A stretch of 64,000 nt of DNA. It comes from Hansfordia pulvinata. Lineage: Eukaryota > Ascomycota > Sordariomycetes > Xylariales. Location: contig BJKQ01000024.1 of assembly GCA_006538405.1 (NCBI GenBank), forward strand, positions 62,001 to 126,000, written 5' to 3'. The notes beneath the pieces are model-generated. The model saw only the letters and a list, made by a program, of their open reading frames with translations. It did no database searches and had not been told where the DNA came from. The number at the start of each line of letters is the position of its first letter. Position 1 is the first letter of the stretch. Shown here piece by piece: positions 22,220 through 34,274 of the stretch. A program made the position numbers and the translations under genes.

Positions 22220-22835
22220 TTAGGCTACTAAATTTCTCCCCTCGTTCAAAGCAAGTCCATCATTTTTACATGTTCTTCTCCTGCAGCCTCGTGAAGAACG
22301 GTCGTAGAACAAGTCATGCACGTTGACTTTCGCTCCTGCTTGAAGAAGGGCGAGGACAACCTCCAAATATCCAACGCAGGACACAGTTCTCAGGGCAATT
22401 CCGTGGTATGCAGCAGGTAGGTTGGCCTCCGCACCGCCTTGAAGATGCCCGTTTGCAAAATCTAGGTTTTTTCCTCGCGATGCATTGGTAAGAGCATTGA
22501 TGTATCTGTCGTGTTTTGTTGATTCCGTCGCACCATGCTGTAATAGCGCTTTCACAACGCTTCCACGGCCATGACATGATGACTGGTTCAATGCTGTCCG
22601 ACCCAGCCTATTTCTGAGGTCGATTACGGCCCCGCTGCAGAGAAAAATTTAGATAACTTCAAAATGTCTCTTGCCTAGGGCAAAATGCAATGGAGACCAT
22701 CCCATGTTATTTCGGCAGTTCATATTCGTGCCTAAATTAATCAAGGTTCCTACAGCAGTTGATCTTCCTTCTGTGGACGCAGCGTGAAGAGCACTGACGC
22801 CCAAATCGCCTTTTTCGGCACCGCTTGGCGCCGCA
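22220..22835 (-). pseudogene. Ankyrin-repeat gene relic with in-frame stop
   Basis: One minus-strand frame reads about five ankyrin repeats: SALHAASTEGRSTAVGTL, then NMNCRNNMGWSPLHFALGK, then IDLRNRLGRTAL, VVKALLQHGATES and YLEVVLALLQAGAKVNV. A TAA interrupts it after HFEVI near 22651. The 3' end loses the repeat pattern. No upstream domain remains. This is a decayed C-terminal part of an ankyrin protein. Confidence 0.7.
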
Positions 22836-24401
22836 CATGTCGCAGCCGAGAGTTATGTCTAATCAACGCTCAGTCTGCTCGCAGCGGCAGGTTTGACTCT
22901 AATACCTAACAAGGTGTGCGTCGAGCAACCTCGCTACCGATGAAGCCTGACCTCAAGGCCGCCCCGGGAAGGGCGTCCCGGTCTCAGTCCCGGTCTCATG
23001 ATGGGCGCGTATGAAAAAGATGGCAAGCCTGGGGTCTTCAAAGATCCACCTTTTGTATTAATCCGTGTGGAGTGACCATACACGCCCACCGAAAGATGGA
23101 GCATCGGATAGTCAGAATCGATTTGTGTCTTGCCGAAGGCAACAAAGGCGTCATATCCGGGCGAGGATACCGGAGTTCCTTAGCACCATAACCCATCTTA
23201 ACAATTTGAATATCTTCTCCTAGTCACGACTGATCACTACGCAGATCTGTGGTATTTCATGCAATCAAGCTGTTTCGCATGATGCGCCTAAGGGACCTCG
23301 TCCGCTTTCTGGCAAAATATTCACAATTACACTACAAGAAATAACAGAAATCCACAAGATACTTACTCATATATGTTCTTCCTTTTTTATGAATGTGTGC
23401 TCTTCTTTTCATGAACGAGCCACGAAGCTTGATTTTGATGTTGCTCCTTTCAATGCCTTGGACTAATCTACATGAATTTAACGAATCACTGCCTCGACTG
23501 GTTTTGGACGAGGACCGGCATATAGTCTATGTGCTATGTGACATTCCAAATGCTGAAATCAATCGTAGAATACCCTTCTCAAGCCTCAAATTCTAGAGTT
23601 TCCGTGCTTACCACCCCCTTCAGGCATGACCCATTCTCACCGAAGGCGCTGGTCGATTTGCGACAATGTGGTTTGCAGATTCATCAACGATGGTATCAAG
23701 AACAATCCGGTAATACTTGTCATGACCTCGCATTATATTCGGCCCATGAAATTCTGCAAATATATCGAACGGTTCAGGGGAGTACTTTCGATCTTGATTC
23801 CGGGCGGAAGCCTTCCGCAAGGCATGAACCAGCTTGGTCGCAAGAAAGTTCTGATCTCTCCGATTTCTGCCCCTTTGGGCATGTCTCGCGATCTGTGGAT
23901 CATGAACTGGTTCCGTTCCGTACTTCATTGTGGCCAGTCAATCACTCGCTGATGATTCTGGAGGCGATTGAAACTAGACGTGCTGCTGACCGAGTGGGTC
24001 GGTATCCGTTGTAGAAACCAATGGTGCTGAAATTACCGATGTGACCGCCGACGAAATATCGAGGCGATCCCCGTTTGGTGGTTTTCTCACGCATCTATGC
24101 CTGTTAGCAGCCATTCAGGGCTTCTTTACCAGCGAAGGTGAACGCACTCGTCACTCTGAAATTGCCAGCGAACGGCTAGAACAAAGACATCGTAGATGTC
24201 TTGAATCCATAACAGTGCGAAAGAATGATGTAAACCACTGCAGCAAGGAACGTACTCAGCAGCGAGCTGGTAGAAACAGTTGGAGGTGTTTGGTAATCGG
24301 AACCGGGTGACGGCGATTTCGGCTGGAGCCACGTGGTGACAGTCACGAATACGAAAAGTGAACCGAGTGATGCTTGCATCGAACAGGCCAAAGACAAATA
24401 T
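22836..24401. other. Gene-poor stretch
   Basis: Overlapping frames at 23393-24014 (up to 161 codons) show no recognisable domain and compete on three frames, so I do not call a gene. No clear repeat or RNA. The left end may hold more decayed ankyrin sequence. Confidence 0.4.
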
Positions 24402-25010
24402 CTATATCCATGTCTGCTTGGCTTCGGTGCCTCCGTGATGGCCCTGTGTCAAAGCGCTCCCTGGCTTTCGCAAAGAATCCATCCCATTGGTTGAGGGTTT
24501 CCATGTTCCTGTCCTTTCCAAAGCAAACCTGGCGCGACTTGCCCCATCGTCGGCATCAATATTTGGGGAAAGCCGCGGTTGGGCGACCTTCTGTGGCCTT
24601 GAGATCTCCAAAGCGCCGCTGGCTGCTAACGGATCAGTGGATGTTGTGGGCATCTTCATCCTGTGATCAACTGGATGGGGCGAGAAGGGTCTGTCGCAAC
24701 CCGAATTCTTTGCAGGTGCATTTTTCTGGTCTGCACCCGACGCTGCAATGTCATTCTGTTTCTCGAGCGAGCTACAGTCCGTACCTCGGAAATATCGGGT
24801 TCCGTGCAATTCGTGGCCAGGTTTTCTGTGCTTGTAAGCTGTGGCAACGCCTGGAAAGTCCCAGGAATCGAGTAACAAGTTTTCCCTATGCTCAAAGTCG
24901 AAGTAGTCAACAAGTGGCATGCCGCCCGTGTTGCCAGTTGCGTCCCGAGGCGAGCAATGCCGCCTGTTCGCTCGTGACTTTCCTCCTAAGAAGCGGTACA
25001 ACTCTGGCAA
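24402..25010 (-). CDS. Hypothetical Pro/Ser/Arg-rich ORF, duplicated as a relic at 53.3 kb
   Basis: A 202-codon frame from ATG 25010, immediately downstream of and on the same strand as the membrane-protein gene. It contains PLVDYFDFEHRENLL and later KMPTTSTDPLAASGALEIS; composition is that of a disordered, cytosolic tail. About 480 bp match a degenerate segment at 53.29-53.78 kb in both nucleotide and frame (DDYSDFEH there). It may be an independent gene or the tail of the membrane protein if the last splice is different. Function unknown. Confidence 0.4.
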   Translation of the reverse strand: MPELYRFLGGKSRANRRHCSPRDATGNTGGMPLVDYFDFEHRENLLLDSWDFPGVATAYKHRKPGHELHGTRYFRGTDCSSLEKQNDIAASGADQKNAPAKNSGCDRPFSPHPVDHRMKMPTTSTDPLAASGALEISRPQKVAQPRLSPNIDADDGASRARFALERTGTWKPSTNGMDSLRKPGSALTQGHHGGTEAKQTWI

Positions 25011-25017
25011 GAAACAT

Positions 25018-25826
25018 CTAGCCAGAAGAACGGCGAGAACAGATGCGCAGGAAAGCTTGAAGTGTTAGAAAATGGGCGCCATCTCATGATAATGGACTTA
25101 CCGATAACCCAATTATTACTATTCCAAATACCAAAAGAACCAAAGAGACGGTAGCGAGAATAATGCCGAGCCCATCCAATCCAATCAGCAACTGTAATGT
25201 TTTGCGTGTCTCCTCCGGATGTGAAATTCTCAGACATCAATCTCATGGACATGGCCAGCATACAGAGAAGAATGGGGTTGATTCCTGCGAGCCACTGGAG
25301 CGCTCGTCCTCGCTGAGTTAGGTCCACCATCGAAATGGCCAACTGAGGAAGGCAAACCAGAAGGGCAACACAACGATAGGCTTGATAAGCCATTGGAAAT
25401 GTTGTAGATCCCGGAAATGCACCAAGAAACGCTTGATCAAGCTCATGAACCTCGTTCACGTTAGCCAGAACTTGATTTGGGGGATCAACGCTCACTTACT
25501 ACCACTAGAAGAAGGCCAACGCCAGCTAGCTTCAAGGAGATGTATGCGAAAGTATCCGCACTGGTGGAAAGAAATATGACAAATAATACAAAGCTGATCG
25601 ACTGAAATGTAAGGGAGAGCGCGATGACCGTTTCCGCGAAGCCAGGACCGCGACAACTCCAGCCGTTTAGTGACGGGACATGGAAGAAATTATCGCCCAC
25701 GTTATGGGCGCTGGCATTTTTAGCAGATGCAGAGGTTTTCATATAACAACGTCGGAAGAGAAGAACATTCAGAATCACTGTTGTGAAAATGACTAAAGAT
25801 GTAGGTAAGGTCACTGTCAGCTCCAT
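25018..25826 (-). CDS. Multi-pass membrane protein of unknown function
   Basis: Exons 25826-25500, 25450-25102 and 25055-25018. Intron 1 (49 nt) has GTAAGT, branch GCTAACG and acceptor AACGAG. Intron 2 (46 nt) has GTAAGT, branch TCTAACA and acceptor TTCAAG. The protein is about 238 residues with five hydrophobic segments: SLVIFTTVILNVLLF, ETVIALSLTF...VLFVIFL, LKLAGVGLLLVVV, YRCVALLVCLPQLAI and INPILLCMLAMSM. One potential N-glycosylation site (NFT) lies in a loop. I do not recognise the family. Confidence 0.6.
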
Positions 25827-27325
25827 GGCTGGCTGAAATAAATGGTTTTATTGAGGGCGGAATGGGAGATGAGGATTGAAGATGCGCGCAAAACATGACA
25901 GTTCTCCGAAATCGAAGGAGTATCATATATCTTCAACATTCCCAGTCTATAGATCCTTTAAAACAAAATACACAAGCCCTGTCCATTCTGGGTACTCTTC
26001 GCCATGAGAGGCCCGATTATCCACACAAACGCCATGGCTGCGTAGCTCCTGTATTCCATTACCGATCTCAGCTAACGTTGTAAACGTACACATGTTTAGA
26101 TCCCTGCAAGTCAACCCAGCCGGTTTTTCCACTTCGCTCTCGAGGCCCGGTAGATGCAGGCACCATGTCAAGGGCCAGAAGGACCCATCTTTCTTTCGAA
26201 CCATTTCTCGCAGGGCCACGGGACAGCCCCCATCCGTGTCTTTCTGCTTGGCACTCCAAAATTGCAATCAGCCAGTCCTCGCTAGTGTAGCAGCGGCGAT
26301 ATTCGGAGCACCAACGTGGTTACGTAGACTTGAGCGGCATGGGGGTTTGCAAGCAAACGCGGGTCCGTCCCGTATTTCCTTTGGCCCATTACTCACATCC
26401 GGGGAACGATCCCAGTGGTGGCTTTTGTACAAGAGAAGCCACCACTTGTCCGTTCTGGCCATGTCTACGGCTTGAAACTGCAAAGTCTATACCAACAGCG
26501 TGATCTCGGACCCCCGATGTGAGGGCCCTTGCAGCCGACATTCCAGCCGGCCACCAGCAAGATTTCTTTTGTCTGAGATGGGCGATAAGATCCTTGTCCT
26601 TGGGCGAGTCTCGCCCTCCGGCAAGTCCGGCAAGTCCGCGTCCTCTCCTGACCCATATGCGATTACATCCTGAATATGGAGATAGTACGTAGCTCAACCA
26701 TGTCAATTGCCATGGCTGAGAATTAACAGGGGTGCCACTGAATTTAGCTCCAGTGTTACCATCCCTCTATCACGTCGCACCGCTGTTGGATCGTCCTGAG
26801 AAGTTCTACTCACGATGCATGGTCTATGCTACCTCATACGAGTCATCACTGGCGTAGTTGTATAGGGGACGAGGTACCCTTATTCAAGCATGATGGAAGC
26901 CATCTCACGGGTTGAGCCCGAAGATGGCAGTCTGGCAGCGGTACCTCAGCATGTACGCAGTCCGAGTCGCTAAGCCATCTTCCTAGGCGAGTACGCCAAT
27001 TACCCACGAGACCAATGCAAGAAATGGGTAGCTATCGATGTGTCTAGGGGAGGTTGATAGAATCTAGATCTTTCACGTTCGACTTGTCGGCCCACTTATT
27101 CCTTTTGGAATATTTCCGTCCTAGTCGACGTCCCTGTGCACCTACATTCGCGTTTTATTGAACCTGGAAACGTGTAATTCTTCTTCATTTGGTCCACACG
27201 AGAACCCAGATCTATCTAGACATCCGTACTTTTAAAGCTGGCTGGCGCCAATGTCCAAGGTTGACACAAAACCCATGTTCTTCTACTTCTTCACAGCCGC
27301 GTCCAATTATTTTCCATCAGAAAGA
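25827..27325. other. Intergenic; possible degraded HET-like fragment on the minus strand
   Basis: Around 26340-26150 on the minus strand the frames read SEDWLIAILECQA and then, shifted by one base, CPVALREMVRKKDGSFWPL. This faintly resembles the C-terminal region of fungal HET-domain proteins. Support is weak and no HET motif is visible. The rest is empty, up to the promoter of the F-box/ankyrin gene. Confidence 0.25.
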
Positions 27326-29496
27326 ATGCCACTGAATATCATTGAAATCCCCCTCGAGCTAATATTTATGATATTCAGACGTCTCAATCGTCAGAAAAAA
27401 GCTGGCTTCGTTCGGTCCTGTCGGCACTTCTACCGCCTACTCAATTCTGAGCTCTATCGTGTCCATGCAGCAGATGCCCACTCCATCGCCTGGGCTATTC
27501 ACAAGAACAGGATTGGTTTATTTCGCCGTTTCGCCGATCTTGGAGCCGCACCAGAATGTTTCGCGGACGGAAAATTCACAGCATTTGAGCTTGCAATCAA
27601 ACTGGGTCGCGAGGCGATGGTCTCTGAGATGGCAACGGACAATGTCCTCCTCCACCACCTTGATCGTCACCCTTCACCCTTCTATCTGGCAGTGATTCAC
27701 AATCACTGTCCCTTGTTACGACTCTTGGCTAAACCAGAATGGCTGAACCAAGTCCTTTGGGGTGATTCTCCCTTGACATTCGCCATCTATCGACGCAAGT
27801 TCTCTGTTGCAAATGCGTTGATCGCATTACCAGGAGTCGACACCAATTTTTCCAACCGCAAAAACCAGACTCCCCTCGGGCTTGCTGTAAGGGAAGGAAA
27901 CAAAAAGACCGTCCAACGGTTGCTGGAAATGGGTGCTGATGTTAACTTGCCTGCGCGTGAAGGCACACCTCTTACCATTGCAATCTCCGGCCGGCATCCA
28001 GTTTTGGCCATGATGCTTTTGAAGGACCCAAAGATTCGGCTTCAAGGTGTGGATTCAGAAGGAAAATCCGCATTGCAACTCGCGGTAACTCAAGGATACA
28101 ATCACATTGTCCGAAGGCTACTCCGATCTGAAGTCGATGTCAACTATCAAGGCCAGGATCACCAGTCGGCGCTGGAGCTTGCTGTTCTGCACAAAAACCT
28201 ATCAGCTCTGATCCAACTTCTTCGCACCCTGCCATCAACGTCAATATCCGAGGGCGAACGCTCCAGACCCCACTGCACACTGCCGCGCGCACAGGATTCC
28301 ATGAAGGACTCTGCGAACTTCTTGAGCGGTCCGATATTGATGTCAATCTCCCCGATGAGAATCTTTGTACGCCACTGTCAGAAGCTGCTCGATCCGGATC
28401 GGTACAATCCGTCATACGTCTTTTGCATTTCCCGGGGATTGACCTCCACTGGTCGAACCGATCGCAGCAAACGGCACTCATGATGGCCATAAAAGCCAGG
28501 AGAGAAGACATTGCAAAACTTCTCATTGGTCATCCCGGGATCCCCCTTCATGTTCCAGACATACATTGGGAAACGCCAATATCCATGGCGGTAGCTTCAG
28601 GCATGACAGGCGTTGCATTTTCGCTGCTGAGCATTCATGCTGATGAGAATGGGCCTGTCGACAGCTGCATGCTGATCAACTCAAGCCATACGGTTGGGAC
28701 ATTGGCCGCGACCATGGGACACATTGCAATTTTGTGCGGCTTGGCCAACTTTCCAAATTTCGACTGGAACGCCACCAACGCAGATGGAAGTACTGCCCTT
28801 ATCTGTGCAGCCACTCATGGCCATGATGCTGTGGTCGACTTCCTTCTTCAACAGTCAGCTGATACCAAGATACAGAACTACTCAGGTATCATCGCATTGA
28901 CAGCGGCAGCAATTCGGTGTATGGCTTCAACGATTTCGAAACTCCTTGTTGCAGCAGATGAACATGGCTGGCTAGAGAGTTCTCATCTACTTCGAGCTTT
29001 ATACGTCGCATCTTGGTATGGAAACTTGGGTGCGGTTCGATTTCTGCTGCATTGTGGCATAGACGTCAATTCAGAAATCCATCCAGGAGAGTCAGCGCTG
29101 GCGTTGGCAGCCCAGAATAAGCATGATCAGCTCGTTTCAATGCTACTTCAGATGGGAACTGATCCAAATCGACGAGACGCCACCGGGAGGACTCCAGTAT
29201 TTCGAGCTATTGGAGGACGTCATTGGAACAGACAAGCGTCACTCAACACACTCAGGGCTCTTTTGAGTTCTGACAAGCTTCTCATCGACGTTCAAGATGT
29301 TAATAAGGATACCCCACTCCACGAGGCCGTTAAGTGGAATTGGTGGGCCATTAGCGCCATAGTGGCTGCAAGGCCCCATGTGCAACTTTTGCCCAACAAG
29401 GACGGGGCCACACCCGTTGATACCGCTTCGCCCTCATCGAGGGAGGCGCTCGAAATAGCTCTCAGTCATAGAACCAGAGATGTGTCAAAGATTTGA
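27326..29496 (+). CDS. F-box / ankyrin-repeat protein with one frame break
   Basis: The start is F-box-like: MPLNIIEIPLELIFMIFRRL then RSCRHFYRLLNSELYRV; an upstream ATG at 27251 is possible. About fifteen ankyrin repeats follow, among them TPLGLAVREGNKKTVQRLLE and SALQLAVTQGYNHIVRRLL. At about 28224 the frame shifts by one base (ctt-ctt-cg before caccct). The next frame continues with repeats (TPLHTAARTGFHEGLCELL, then TALMMAIKARREDIAKLL) to a stop at 29496. With one base restored the product is about 720 residues. F-box/ankyrin proteins usually recruit targets to SCF ubiquitin ligases, so that role is inferred. The break is either a recent mutation or an indel error. Confidence 0.75.
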
Positions 29497-30657
29497 CGGT
29501 AAAATAATCAAGTACGCCCGATGTAGAACACCTGATTTGTACACTTTTCAGAATCGTCGCTGTATTTCGTTAGTTTTACCCCGCGTTCATTCTTTCGATG
29601 GTATCCATGGGAGTTTGTAGCTCCCAGAGCAACTCCAAGCGTCCAGCAGACATTTGACATAGCCAGCAATCCGCAATGTGGCATCACTGAGAGACCATGG
29701 GTCTGATCTAGAAACCAATCGGCGTAGAGCTTTTTGCACCTCTAAGCTCCATGGAAGAGCCTACCTCTTAGACCTCAGTTTCCATCTCGTACTGAGACGC
29801 TAGCATCGATCGCGTTAAATCTTCTCCAGTGGGAGATTTAACGCAGTGGGCTCTAGCGTACGCAGGATCACATGTCAACTCTCGTTGCTAGTGTCCTTGA
29901 CCTGCTATGAGCGGGAATCCAGCTCCCGCTCCCCTGTCGTACTAGCGAAGTCGTGAGCATGCAACTGCCATACTGATGTGGATGATTTGGCATCTATGTT
30001 TGCGATTTTTTCACGGAACTCTCTGCAGATGTGCCTCGGCGCATTCTCAGTCGTTGCTGAAAAGTCTATGTACACTCGTGCAGCGCAAGGGTATATATAT
30101 ATACGTTGGCCCACATCAATCATCCCACCCCGCCAGCCGCAGGGATGCGGGTCTCTGGGGTCGTCAGCTGATTTGGTGGCAGTTGCGGACATGGACCAAA
30201 GCGGAAGAGCCCATATTGTTGGCCGGGGCAGGCAGCATAGGAATAAGATGTAGAGTACCAGCAAAGCCAACATGTTCAGAACATGCCTGCGACATGCGGA
30301 ATTTACACTCGTTCAGAGAGTGAAATGGGCAAGAGTAGCAGAGCATGTGCCAATCTGGCTGCCGAACTCTCTCATCGCGAATAGCTCGACATCAGTCGGG
30401 AGTCACGCCAAGAGCTGAACAGCTCGAGGCAAATCTCTAAGGAGAACGTTTCAATTCTGCAACCACATTTCCATAACTGCAGCCGTGTTATTCAGTTTCT
30501 AAAGAAGTGAGTGCAACACCCCATGAGGCATTTCGACCATTAGGTTTCACAACAAACACTCTGTAAACATATCTCTATGGTCCTCCATGGGAAGACAGCA
30601 GACATAGATATGCGCACTATTTAACGACATTACTTTCTTTGCTTTCCTGAATTCGTA
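29497..30657. other. Intergenic, contains a small perfect inverted repeat
   Basis: No gene supported. It holds the hairpin at 29812-29844 and a short tatatatata run near 30092-30103. The frames at 29905-30273 look random. Confidence 0.4.
29812..29844. repeat. Inverted repeat, 11-bp perfect arms
   Basis: The arms gcgttaaatct and agatttaacgc are exact reverse complements separated by 11 bases (tctccagtggg). The inner bases can extend pairing slightly. It lies about 320 bp after the F-box/ankyrin stop codon. It could be a hairpin, a protein-binding palindrome or a remnant of a small element. Confidence 0.7.
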
Positions 30658-31020
30658 CTACTCTTCCAAAGAGTTTCTCACAGAATATATCTTGAGTGGG
30701 TTTGCAATCCCACCAGCGTGTGATGAGGAGCCATCAATGAGCCCATAAAATTCGCATTTGGCGACGAAATCCGGATGAATCGCGGTGGCCAGTGCTACCA
30801 TGTATTGGTCCAGTGAATTGCTGAGCTCTTGGAACTGTACGACTGTCTCTTGACCTACCCTCATGGTGTAACTAGCGACACCCTGGAATGCGATTGCTTG
30901 AACATGTTTTCCCCATTTTGACCTAGCGAATTCGTCACATTGCTCTCTCGTTGCGGACGTTATGAAGTCGGAAAAAAACATGGAGATTGCGCTGTTGGGC
31001 TCATAGCTTCGATGAGGCAT
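30658..31020 (-). pseudogene. N-terminal fragment of a fungal phosphotransferase/APH-like gene
   Basis: From ATG 31020 (MPHRSYEPNSAISMFFSDF) the frame reads 120 codons: ITSATREQCDEFARSKWG, then GVASYTMRVGQETVVQFQE and LATAIHPDFVAKCEFYG. This resembles the N-terminal lobe of fungal aminoglycoside-phosphotransferase-like kinases. It stops after YSVRNSLEE, before the catalytic loop (H-x-D and the metal-binding Asp). No continuation was found downstream, so it is a truncated relic or a very short derivative. Confidence 0.5.
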
Positions 31021-31855
31021 GCCGCGGGTATCGCGGGGTCGGGATAACAAGTCCCAGCACGGACTTTGGCAGCTGGGAGTAATGTCAATATAAGAATTTC
31101 TATGTCCAGCGTCCCCTTCAGTGTGCTTTTCCTTGCTCTTCCCCTGCAGGATTTTGTGCTCGAGTTTGCAAAGGAAGCACAATAAAACACGGTGCACTGC
31201 CAATCCAGTTAGAAATCGTATATAGCGAGCGAATAGATGCAATTGATGACAAAACGTAGCATCTCACTTCCATTTTCGTAGGCACGTAAGGCCGGGTGTC
31301 GACGCAGACGAGCACAATAAGGACGACTACATGAATCTTCTACCGTCTCGACAGTCGCCCCCACAACATGTACGTTCTTGTCTCTTATTTGGCTTGTAGG
31401 CCTCCTGATATTTTCTTACCGCTTTGGCTTCCCAGGATACAGGCCCGCTTGGCGGATGTAAGGATGTGGCTCCTCATCACGCCGCATCTGGACACCCCTG
31501 GATACACAAAACACCCCAAAGTAGCCGATGGTTGGTCCAATAAGTCTTGGCGCGTTTCGCCCGACTGGCGATTTGATGATCTAGTACATATCAGGCTAAA
31601 TTCTCTTGACCGGACGATTTAACTCTTTTGGGACCTAGCGTACTATGGATCAATCCTTAAAAGAACACGTAAGTCTCACGCAGGCATCCGCTCCATTGCT
31701 AGCTCTATCCCTCGGTATCGACATTGAGACGGAAAATGTCCTGTATTTGTGAGAAATTGCGACAGCATAGATATGACGACATTACGCCGGACGATGTAAT
31801 CTGTTCTTCCTTAACCTTCAATATCATCGCTGACGCGCTCGAATAGATCCACCTC
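31021..31855. other. Intergenic
   Basis: Frames up to 84 codons with no recognised content. No repeat or RNA seen. It separates two divergent genes. Confidence 0.4.
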
Positions 31856-32657
31856 TTGACTACCGCGCGATATCACGCCCCTCACCTATTTGGCAACGGC
31901 GATATCAACAGTCGAAAACGATTGAGCTCCAGCCCGCTAGCTTCGACATCAACTGGGTCATCAGGCAGTTCCAAGGCACTCGAAGCTACGTTCGATGGCT
32001 CAGCGGCAAATGTCAAGTCTTTGAGCCTCCCCTGGCACTCTCCGGTACACGTGGATGCCACGATCCGCGCGTACTTGACAGTGGAGCAACTCGATAGAAC
32101 AAGTGAAACAGCGCAAATACTTAAGCGAATTTTTTGTTGCGCCTTGGCGGAGCTGCATCCAACAAACCAAAGTACCGATTTGATTTTCGAAAAGTTTAAA
32201 TCTGCTTTCAACGACATCAAAGCGGCCAAACGAAAGATGTACAAAATGCTATTCAATGGCAGGCGGTGGACGAGAATTGCACAGTACCTTGACATTATTG
32301 CTCAAAGCGAAAGAGAGAGGATTCCCTGCCTTGGTGTACTGTGTGTTCTTACTAAGGGATCACTGTTAGTCCAACCACGCCATTTTCAGCTGACGCCACT
32401 GACAGCGCTGCAGATGGGAAAATGCCTCTATGCAAACGGTGCAGGAAGCCGTCTGGAATTTGCATTCCCACGGGGGTCTTGGTTTCGCGAGTCGAGCAAG
32501 AGCGCATACACATCTGGTAGAGGAGGTCTTGGAGAGTTTCCGCAGTAGGTTGACTACTCCGTTCCTAAATGGGCCAACTTATAATAACACTTCTCCAATC
32601 AGGCATCAACCAAGTCGGGTCGAATCAAGCGACTCCCATGCTGCCCAGCCTGCCTCC
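31856..32657 (+). CDS. Hypothetical helical protein, exon structure uncertain
   Basis: A long frame at 31856-32548 has no early ATG and includes Ser-rich then helical sequence: AYLTVEQLDRTSETAQILKR, then FKSAFNDIKAAKRKMYKML. A second frame, 32430-32657, reads plausibly as protein (QTVQEAVWNLHSHGGLGFAS). An intron from about 32334 (GTGTAC donor) to 32412 (CTGCAG acceptor) would join them. It may be a separate gene or the N-terminal part of the following repeat protein. No family recognised. Confidence 0.35.
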
Positions 32658-34274
32658 TAGAGCCAGGCCGGAGGTCTCATCAGCGACAGTCAAAGCCGTC
32701 AATCATCGAGTTGACGGGATGCCTTCGACGGCTCGCACCGGGTCAGATTTGCTGGCAATACTTCTTTCTTTTCTTGGCGAAGCGAAAATTTCCACGGAGC
32801 TATTGTGCAACGGGGCAAGACCACGCAAGCGATGGTCATCAGAAGGTGGAATGGTCGACTCGCAGCCTCCTCGACTCCTACCCGAGTTGGAATCGCTGTT
32901 GAGCCAGCCCGGACTTGTGGACGATGCTTTGAGCGGTCTCCACGCGTCCAGTACTATATCTCGGCTTCCAGACTCCACGTTTGTACTGGATCCTGCCAAG
33001 AGAGTCGAGATATTACAAGGTATCGGCGAAGAGGATACAGTGTGGCGGTGGCAGGCTCTAGCAATCACCTACCGAGCGATCTCGTGGAAGTACCTGGAGC
33101 AAAGGTGAGTTTCTTGGCATGAATCAGCTCGGCATGACATTGACACGAATAGGAACCCCGATCTAGAGGCTCAGATCAAGCCACATCTACAGCATACGTT
33201 CGAAGCTTTCCTCCGCCACGACTCCAAAGCTCTGGATGCTCTACCTCTTGATATTCGGGGGACTTGGCACTCAGCCTCTTAGAAGCTAGCCGATTTCCCA
33301 ACCACAGGTGGAAAGATCAAGCCATCTCCTATGCAGGACAAGTTATCGCGGGGACTTCGAGCCAACTGCTTCGTCTCCACTATGCGCAACGACAGATACT
33401 TTTAGGTCGCCTTGTCGGTATATCATCGAAAATTCCCCAAGAGTCTCCAGATCATGATCTCAGACATCCGAAAAACAATCAAGAGAATGCTGCTTGCGGC
33501 CTATTCATCTATCAGAAAGCATTAGATCTGTTTCAGAACGAGAATCTGAGTGCTTCGATCCAGGTCCTTTCTTCGTGGCGGTCGGGAAGGTCGTCTGCGG
33601 AGAATGTGGTTCTTCACAGGGCCAACATACTTCGTGGGAAAATACTTCGATACCAAGGTAATTATCAGCAGGCCTTGATTAGCTTGAACGAGAGCAAGTG
33701 CATTCAAGACCGGTGTGGCTACTTCTTCTTCGACGAGGACAATGTGGATCTTTCTTGCGAGATCGCAGATGCTTTGAGAGAGCTCGGTGATGCTGTGGAA
33801 GGTGAAAAGCTCCTGCGTCAACAACTGATGACTGGTACTGGACCGCCCAAAAGCCCAATCAAGATATCATTGGCAGAATGTCTATTCGCCCAAGGTCGGT
33901 TTGAAGATGCACATTCTATTTGCCGCAGCCTGGAAAATGTATCACCGATGGCAAAGATGTCACGCCTACGACTGAATATTACTATGGGCAAGCTGGAGCA
34001 GATACGACAGAATTGGGACGAGGCCCTTGAGTGGTGGACCAAAGCATTGGGAATTCTGAATCAATTCCCTCCAACAAGCGGCCATGCTACTCGAGTTATT
34101 CACATCTCTATTCGAGCTATTCTGCGAGAAAGGGGCGACTCCGAATTGGCAGCACAATCGCTTACACAAATATCAGAGCTCCAGCGGGTCTCGGCACATG
34201 CGGAGGCTATATTTTGGATTCCAGGGCTGGATGCGTGGCACCGGCAGATCAAGTCTTCTCAAGGATTCGAGTAA
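32640..34274 (+). CDS. C-terminal half of a STAND/NLR-like protein with TPR-type repeats, frame broken
   Basis: The segment LLAILLSFLGEAKISTELL, then RPRKRWSSEGG and LPELESLLSQPGLVDDALSG, resembles the winged-helix/helical part that follows the NTPase in fungal NACHT/NB-ARC proteins. VWRWQALAITYRAISWKYLE closes it. A GTGAGT intron at 33105-33152 follows. The frame breaks in a five-G run at 33257-33261; one more G continues as GDLALSLLEASRFPN. TPR-like helices follow (RGKILRYQGNYQQALISLNE, then ECLFAQGRFEDAHSICRSL) to 34274. No Walker motifs are found upstream, so the NTPase domain is absent. Such proteins act in fungal non-self recognition; here only the repeat half is left. Start position is uncertain. 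Confidence 0.55.

Noticed and set aside
23393..24014. Overlapping ORFs of 67-161 codons
   Set aside because: Three frames compete and none shows a domain or splice pattern.
26150..26340. HET-domain gene fragment
   Set aside because: Only a faint C-terminal resemblance; no HET motif and a frame change in the middle.
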